A DNA stretch of 55,823 nucleotides from UBA993 sp964436815 (GTDB lineage: Bacteria > Bacillota > Dethiobacteria > DTU022), in NCBI GenBank assembly GCA_964436815.1, contig CAYTER010000009.1:1-55823 (forward strand). Reading direction: 5' to 3'. A program made the translations under genes and the position numbers. The notes under the pieces are model-generated. The model did not search any database. It had not been told where the DNA came from and saw nothing but the letters and a program-made list of their open reading frames with translations. Of this stretch, positions 51,502 to 55,823 are shown piece by piece. Position 1 is the stretch's first letter. The number at the start of each line of letters is the position of its first letter.

Positions 51502-52098
51502 ATGGATAGAAGCATAACGGAATTCAGGCTTCATGGCCGGGGGGGACAAGGCATTGTTGTTGCCGCCTCCATCTTCGCTGAAGCTGTTTTTTTCGAAGGT
51601 TATTACGCCAGGGCCTTTTCGCTTTTTGGCGCTGAAAGAAGAGGAGCACCGGTAACAGCTTTCATCCGGGCTGGAAAGGATCGGCTGATGCCCCGCAGTC
51701 GTATCTATAACCCGGATTTTGTGGTGGTTTTCGACGCGACGATCAGCGGCGCAACTTTATTTACCGGTTTGAAAGAAGGGGGGAGCATTCTCCTGAATGC
51801 TGCTTCGAACTGGCAGGATAACATCGAGCCGGAGTTTTCGATCGAGGAAAAATGTCAAATATACCAGCTTGATGCGCGGGAAATTGCCTGGAAACACAAG
51901 CTGGCTATCGGCAGCTTTCCGATGGTCAATACAGTGATGCTGGGGGCAATGGCCAGGGTCAGCGGCCTTACCTCACTGGACAATCTGCTCCGTTCAATCA
52001 AACAAAGGGTGTCAGCAAGCCTTGATGCAAACCTGAAAGCGGCTGTCGATGGTTACGAAAGCGTTAAGGAGGTGTCCGGATTTGCAGCTAAAAGATAA
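51502..52098 (+). CDS. 2-oxoacid:ferredoxin oxidoreductase, gamma subunit
   Basis: 198 aa. FRLHGRGGQGIVVAASIFAEA at the start and AFSLFGAERRGAPVTAFIR are the gamma-subunit (PorG/KorC/VorC) pattern; this domain helps bind CoA and close the active site. GGGAGGG supports the ATG at 51502 rather than a TTG at 51484. Overlaps the next gene by 17 bases. Order gamma-flavoprotein/delta-alpha-beta. Confidence 0.92.
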   Translation: MDRSITEFRLHGRGGQGIVVAASIFAEAVFFEGYYARAFSLFGAERRGAPVTAFIRAGKDRLMPRSRIYNPDFVVVFDATISGATLFTGLKEGGSILLNAASNWQDNIEPEFSIEEKCQIYQLDAREIAWKHKLAIGSFPMVNTVMLGAMARVSGLTSLDNLLRSIKQRVSASLDANLKAAVDGYESVKEVSGFAAKR

Positions 52099-53629
52099 GA
52101 AAGCAAATACTTTATATGCGTGTGGAGCAGAGGCTATTTCTGTTAATAAAACCGGAGAATGGCGTTTTCTCACTCCAGAACGACTGATCCGCCTGTCTCC
52201 CTGCCGTCAAAATTGTTTTCTTGGAGGAGAGGTGCCTTCCTGGCTGGAAGCGGTGAAAAAAGAAAAATGGGAGGAAGCATGGCAGATCATGAGCCGCTGT
52301 AATCCTTTTCCGGCCTTAACCGGTCATGTCTGCTACAACCCGTGCCAGGATAACTGCAACCGCGGGCAGTTAGACCAGGGGATTGAAATCCGGGAGGTTG
52401 AAAAAGCGATTGGCGAGTGGCGACTTAATCATTATGAGCCACGGAAAAAACTGAAGCTGATCAAAAAAAAGGTTGCCATTGTCGGTTCCGGACCGGCCGG
52501 TTTGAGCTGCGCCTATTATTTGGCGGAAGCAGGTTATGCGGTAACCGTTTTTGAAAGATCCGACAAGATTGGCGGGATGCTGGCTCTAGGCATACCGGAG
52601 TACAGGTTGCCCCGTAAAATCCTGAAAAAAGAGCTGGAGATTCTCATAAACGAAGGGATTGTATTCAAGACTCACTGTAACCTCGGTCTTGATTTCACGC
52701 TAGAGGATCTTTACCGGGAATTTGACGAAGTTTTCCTGGCCACTGGTGCCTGGATCCCCAGACTTTCCGGCATAACCGGTGAAGACCATAATGCTGTCTA
52801 TAACGCCCTTGAATTCTTAAGCAGCTATAATGCAGGAGAGCCACCGTCCCTGGGTAGCACAGTTATAGTGGTTGGCGGCGGAAACGCAGCTATTGACAGT
52901 GCCCGCAGTGCCCTACGAGTCAAAGGTGTTCATCATGTCTGTCTCCTTTATCGGCGCAGCAGGGTTGAAATGCCGGCTGATCAGGGCGAAGTGGAAATGG
53001 CTGAAAGAGAGGGTGTTGAACTGATTTTCAATGTCCTGCCAAGTAAAATAGTCACATCAGGCAAAGCAGTTGTGGCAGTAGAGGTTGATCACAGCAGGAC
53101 TGAAAGAAACGGGTTGGTTGTGGATAAAAGTAAAAGCATGGTTAAAGCAGGCGATTCAGTAATCATGGCCCTGGGACAGAGTTCTGACCTTAGCGTTTTT
53201 GGAAAGCTTGATAGTTATAAAACAGTATATGCCGGCGGAGACCTGATCAGCGGTCCGGCAACTGTTCCCGAAGCAATAAAAGCAGGAAGGATAGCGGCAA
53301 TGGCGATCCGTTCAGTTCATGAAGGGCTGCCGGTTCCGGATCTGACAACGAAGGCTGAAGAAGCCGTAACTTTCGAAGAGCTGAATCTGGCGGCGAAAGT
53401 TAATCTTGAACTGCAGCAGAAGGAATCAGACCCGTTAAAGGAAGCAGAACGTTGCCTGGGATGCGGGACCTGCAACTCCTGTGGAGTTTGTTACCTCTTT
53501 TGCCCGGATTTAGCTGTTGAACAGATCAATGGACGCTATGAATTCAACCTGGATTATTGTAAAGGTTGTGGCATCTGTGTTAAAGAGTGCCCATCCAGAG
53601 CTTTGGTCATGGAAGGAGGGGGCAACTAA
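52082..53629 (+). CDS. GltD-like flavoprotein fused to 2x4Fe-4S ferredoxin (delta subunit of the 2-oxoacid oxidoreductase)
   Basis: 515 aa; TTG start with GGAGG nine bases upstream, inside the gamma gene. Residues 50-115 hold the Fe-S cysteines of GltD/DPYD N-termini (CRQNCFLGG, CNPFPALTGHVCYNPCQDNCNRG). Residues 130-420 have two dinucleotide sites: AIVGSGPAGLSCAYYLAEAG (FAD) and VVGGGNAAIDSARSA (NAD(P)H). The last 70 residues carry CxxCxxCxxxCP twice, the normal delta ferredoxin. Electrons from the thiamine centre could therefore pass to NAD(P) directly. Ends sharing one base with the alpha subunit. Confidence 0.9.
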   Translation: MQLKDKKANTLYACGAEAISVNKTGEWRFLTPERLIRLSPCRQNCFLGGEVPSWLEAVKKEKWEEAWQIMSRCNPFPALTGHVCYNPCQDNCNRGQLDQGIEIREVEKAIGEWRLNHYEPRKKLKLIKKKVAIVGSGPAGLSCAYYLAEAGYAVTVFERSDKIGGMLALGIPEYRLPRKILKKELEILINEGIVFKTHCNLGLDFTLEDLYREFDEVFLATGAWIPRLSGITGEDHNAVYNALEFLSSYNAGEPPSLGSTVIVVGGGNAAIDSARSALRVKGVHHVCLLYRRSRVEMPADQGEVEMAEREGVELIFNVLPSKIVTSGKAVVAVEVDHSRTERNGLVVDKSKSMVKAGDSVIMALGQSSDLSVFGKLDSYKTVYAGGDLISGPATVPEAIKAGRIAAMAIRSVHEGLPVPDLTTKAEEAVTFEELNLAAKVNLELQQKESDPLKEAERCLGCGTCNSCGVCYLFCPDLAVEQINGRYEFNLDYCKGCGICVKECPSRALVMEGGGN

Positions 53630-54771
53630 TGGCTTTTGAAATGATCAGTGGCAGTCAGGCTGCTGCAACGGCAGTTCAGCGGGTGGGAGTTGATCTTGTT
53701 GCTGCTTATCCGATCACCCCGCAGACAGCAATTGTTGAAACCCTGGCTGATTTTGCTGCCAAGGGCGAGCTGGGAGGCGAATTTGTCAGCGTCGAATCGG
53801 AATATGCCGCCCTTGCCTGCTGCAACGGTGCAGCGGCAACCGGTGCCCGGGCTTTTACGGCAACTGCCTCGCATGGTTTGGCCTATATGCATGAAATGAT
53901 TCACTGGTGTGCCGGAGCCAGGTTCCCCATAGTGATGGTTAATGTCAACCGGACTATAGGTGCACCCTGGTGTCTTGATCCTGACCAGGGCGACAGCCTG
54001 AGCCAACGCGATACAGGCTGGATGCAGATCTATTGTTCCAACGCCCAGGAAGTATTTGATTCGGTGGTCCAGGCTTTCATCCTGGCAGAAGATCTAATGC
54101 TGCCCTGCATGGTTGTCTTTGATGGGTTTTATATCTCGCACACTTATGAGGTGGTTGATGTTGCCGAACAGGATCTGGTAAGAAGCCTTGTTGGCAAACC
54201 TGACTTTACTCCCCAGGTTGTACCGGGTCAGCCCGGTAATCTGCACGGTCTTTCTACAGGAGAAACACAGCTGAGATTAGTTAAAGACAGACATTTAACG
54301 ATGCAAAAAGCTCCAATATTATATAAACAAATTAATAATAAATATAATGAGCTGTTGGGCAGAAGTTACAATACTGTTGAAAAGCAAATTCCGTCAGGAG
54401 CAAAAAAAGCATTTCTTGCTGCCGGTGCTACAGCGGAGACAATAAGGTGGGCTTTGCCGGATTTAAATGATACCGGGTTGATTCAATTGCGGATGTTCAG
54501 GCCGTTTCCGGCAGCTGAAATCTGTGCTATCGTTGAAGAAGCAGGCCTTCATGAAGTCATAGTCATCGATCGAAATTGTTCAGTAGGTATGGGCGGAATA
54601 TTTGCCCAGGAGGTCAGCAATGCTCTTAGCCGGTTGAAAAATCCTCCATTGGTCCGCGATTTAATTCTGGCCGGTGGGGTAGATTTAACTGATAAGATGC
54701 TTCAGGCAATGCTTGCATCAAAAACGGAAGAAAGCAATTATTCCGTGCGGTGGGGAGATGAGTTCAAGTGA
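53629..54771 (+). CDS. 2-oxoacid:ferredoxin oxidoreductase, alpha subunit
   Basis: 380 aa. AAYPITPQTAIVETLA and VESEYAALACCNGAAATGARAFTATASHGL are the pyrimidine-domain signature; GMGGIFAQEV lies in the third domain. TAATG overlap with the flavoprotein gene and GGAGG upstream fix the start at 53629. The set is PorA/VorA-like; context with LeuDH suggests branched-chain 2-oxo acids such as 2-oxoisovalerate, but pyruvate cannot be excluded. Confidence 0.92.
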   Translation: MAFEMISGSQAAATAVQRVGVDLVAAYPITPQTAIVETLADFAAKGELGGEFVSVESEYAALACCNGAAATGARAFTATASHGLAYMHEMIHWCAGARFPIVMVNVNRTIGAPWCLDPDQGDSLSQRDTGWMQIYCSNAQEVFDSVVQAFILAEDLMLPCMVVFDGFYISHTYEVVDVAEQDLVRSLVGKPDFTPQVVPGQPGNLHGLSTGETQLRLVKDRHLTMQKAPILYKQINNKYNELLGRSYNTVEKQIPSGAKKAFLAAGATAETIRWALPDLNDTGLIQLRMFRPFPAAEICAIVEEAGLHEVIVIDRNCSVGMGGIFAQEVSNALSRLKNPPLVRDLILAGGVDLTDKMLQAMLASKTEESNYSVRWGDEFK

Positions 54772-55655
54772 AAATTGAAGAGTTAATTCGGGAGCAAGAA
54801 TTAATTTACTCCGGGCATAACGCTTGCCCGGGTTGTGGTGCCGCTTTGGCTGTCCGTTACCTGACCAGAGCCCTGGGATCGAACATTGCAATAGTGCTGA
54901 CTGCATCGTGCTGGAGCATTATTTCCGGAATGCCGCCTTTAACGGCATTAAAATGCCCGATCCTGCACTGCCCGTTTCCCAGCGCAGGTTCGGTGGGCAG
55001 CGGAGTGCGCAGGGGACTGAATGCCAGAGGTCATTACGATACAACTGTTGTCGTTCTGGCCGGAGATGGAGGCACCTTTGATATCGGGCTGCAGGCCCTT
55101 TCCGGAGCAGCTCAGCGTAACGAAGACTATATATTTGTCTGTTATGACAATGAAGCCTATATGAATACCGGTATGCAGACCAGTTCAGCAACACCCTTCG
55201 GAGCGAGAACCAACACGGCGCCCTATCCTTTGTATAAAGAAGGAGAAAAGAAGGACATCATGCAAATTATGGCTGCGCATGGCGTGCCGTATGCAGCTAC
55301 GGCTACAGTTGCTTTCCCGGCAGACCTCGAAGAAAAACTGAAAAAGGCTCAGTCGGTAAGAGGTTTCCGTTTTATCCATATTCTCGCACCATGTCCGCCG
55401 GGGTGGGGAACAGATTCCTCGGATACGATCGAAATATCACGGTTGGCAGTGGCAACCGGCTTCTTTCCACTATTTGAAGTTAGAGACGGAACTGATTGGA
55501 AATTGACCATACCCGCTGACATTAAAAGCGTGCCACTCAGTGAATATCTGAACCGCCAAAAACGTTTCAAAGAAATGGACGACAAAAGGCGCCGGGAGCT
55601 GCAAAACGAGATCAACCGTGAATATTCGCGGCTAATGGAAAAAGTTAACAAATAA
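54768..55655 (+). CDS. 2-oxoacid:ferredoxin oxidoreductase, beta (TPP) subunit
   Basis: 295 aa, GTG start overlapping the alpha stop (GTGA). CPGCGAALAVRYL binds a cluster or cofactor; TPP motif GDGGTFDIGLQALSGAAQRNEDYIFVCYDNEAYMNTGMQ, then SATPFGARTNTAP. The C-terminus is a charged helix (residues 265-295). Completes a four-subunit enzyme oxidising a 2-oxo acid and CoA to acyl-CoA, CO2 and two electrons. Confidence 0.93.
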   Translation: MKIEELIREQELIYSGHNACPGCGAALAVRYLTRALGSNIAIVLTASCWSIISGMPPLTALKCPILHCPFPSAGSVGSGVRRGLNARGHYDTTVVVLAGDGGTFDIGLQALSGAAQRNEDYIFVCYDNEAYMNTGMQTSSATPFGARTNTAPYPLYKEGEKKDIMQIMAAHGVPYAATATVAFPADLEEKLKKAQSVRGFRFIHILAPCPPGWGTDSSDTIEISRLAVATGFFPLFEVRDGTDWKLTIPADIKSVPLSEYLNRQKRFKEMDDKRRRELQNEINREYSRLMEKVNK

Positions 55656-55704
55656 TTATTAACCTCAAAATAAAATTTAGAATTATAATAAAATCTAAAA
55701 TAAA

Positions 55705-55751
55705 GGGCAGGAATTTTTCTGCCCAGGACGAAGAAATAATATTGTTGTCCT
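55705..55751 (+). other. Two hairpins before the last partial gene
   Basis: GGGCAG/CTGCCC (55705-55724) and AGGAC/GTCCT (55725-55751). No T-run follows, so they may be a leader structure or weak terminator. Confidence 0.35.
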
Positions 55752-55781
55752 CTAGTCTGAAAAATTTGGGAGGTGTCTGAT

Positions 55782-55823
55782 TTGCGGGAACTTGCCGCGT
55801 CTGTCATTAGTGAACAGGTGGCC
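55782..55823 (+). CDS. N-terminus of a further gene, possibly fumarase/tartrate dehydratase alpha (partial)
   Basis: TTG at 55782 with GGGAGG eight bases upstream opens MRELAASVISEQVA and runs off the window. The start resembles the alpha subunit of anaerobic fumarase, but 14 residues are too few to be sure. Confidence 0.4.
   Translation, partial: MRELAASVISEQVA

Noticed and set aside
1..55823. CRISPR arrays, tRNA or rRNA genes, insertion sequences
   Set aside because: No repeat-spacer series, cloverleaf sequence, rRNA segment or transposase gene was seen when reading both strands.

Overview
The window reads as a chromosome segment of an anaerobic, spore-lineage Gram-positive bacterium (Bacillota, class Clostridia; the gene content resembles syntrophic fatty-acid or amino-acid oxidisers). 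Reasons: strong GGAGG ribosome sites with frequent TTG/GTG starts, a CIRCE-controlled groESL, a Trp T-box, a ykkC-family riboswitch, separate PurS/PurQ/PurL, a 4Fe-4S-type PurF, LytR-CpsA-Psr proteins, a membrane pyrophosphatase, several acyl-CoA dehydrogenases, a B12-dependent acyl-CoA mutase and a 2-oxoacid:ferredoxin oxidoreductase. Species assignment is not possible by eye.

Layout. (1) 1-12.7 kb, + strand: surface-polysaccharide cluster with nucleotide-sugar enzymes (CapE-like, a CapF-like reductase lacking its cupin, a UDP-sugar epimerase), a Wzx-type flippase, a two-domain GT4-GT2 glycosyltransferase, a polyprenyl-phosphate sugar-1-phosphate transferase, an FAD protein and two LCP ligases; an HTH-Uma2 nuclease-like gene with its own promoter is inserted. 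A DUF368 (undecaprenyl-phosphate translocase family) gene converges on it. (2) 13.6-19.4 kb: YfcE phosphodiesterase, a 62-aa protein, groES-groEL, an acyl-CoA dehydrogenase, and a G5-M23 peptidase. (3) 19.5-21.8 kb, - strand: TrpB2-type tryptophan synthase behind a Trp T-box, and a DUF2148 protein. (4) 22.1-37.7 kb: PRPP-type ykkC riboswitch, NCS2 purine permease, then purE-B-C-S-Q-L-F, hppA (membrane pyrophosphatase) and purM-N-H-D. (5) 37.8-45.0 kb: thiolase, two acyl-CoA dehydrogenases, cobalamin adenosyltransferase, MeaB, and a two-subunit acyl-CoA mutase whose active-site residues match isobutyryl-CoA mutase rather than methylmalonyl-CoA mutase. (6) 45.0-46.7 kb, - strand: SDR and TetR repressor. 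(7) 46.9-55.7 kb: ligA, a PAS-AAA+-Fis sigma-54 activator, a sigma-54 promoter, leucine/valine dehydrogenase and a four-gene 2-oxoacid oxidoreductase whose ferredoxin subunit is fused to a GltD-like flavoprotein. The window ends in the first codons of another gene.

The most interesting system is the combination of regions 5 and 7. Branched-chain amino acid is deaminated (LeuDH), oxidised to an acyl-CoA (2-oxoacid oxidoreductase), and, for valine, isobutyryl-CoA can be isomerised to butyryl-CoA (Icm-type mutase with MeaB and CobO) and passed to acyl-CoA dehydrogenase and thiolase. A BkdR-like sigma-54 activator and a near-consensus -24/-12 promoter sit directly before the dehydrogenase. The pathway is inference; the residues and the promoter are seen in the sequence.
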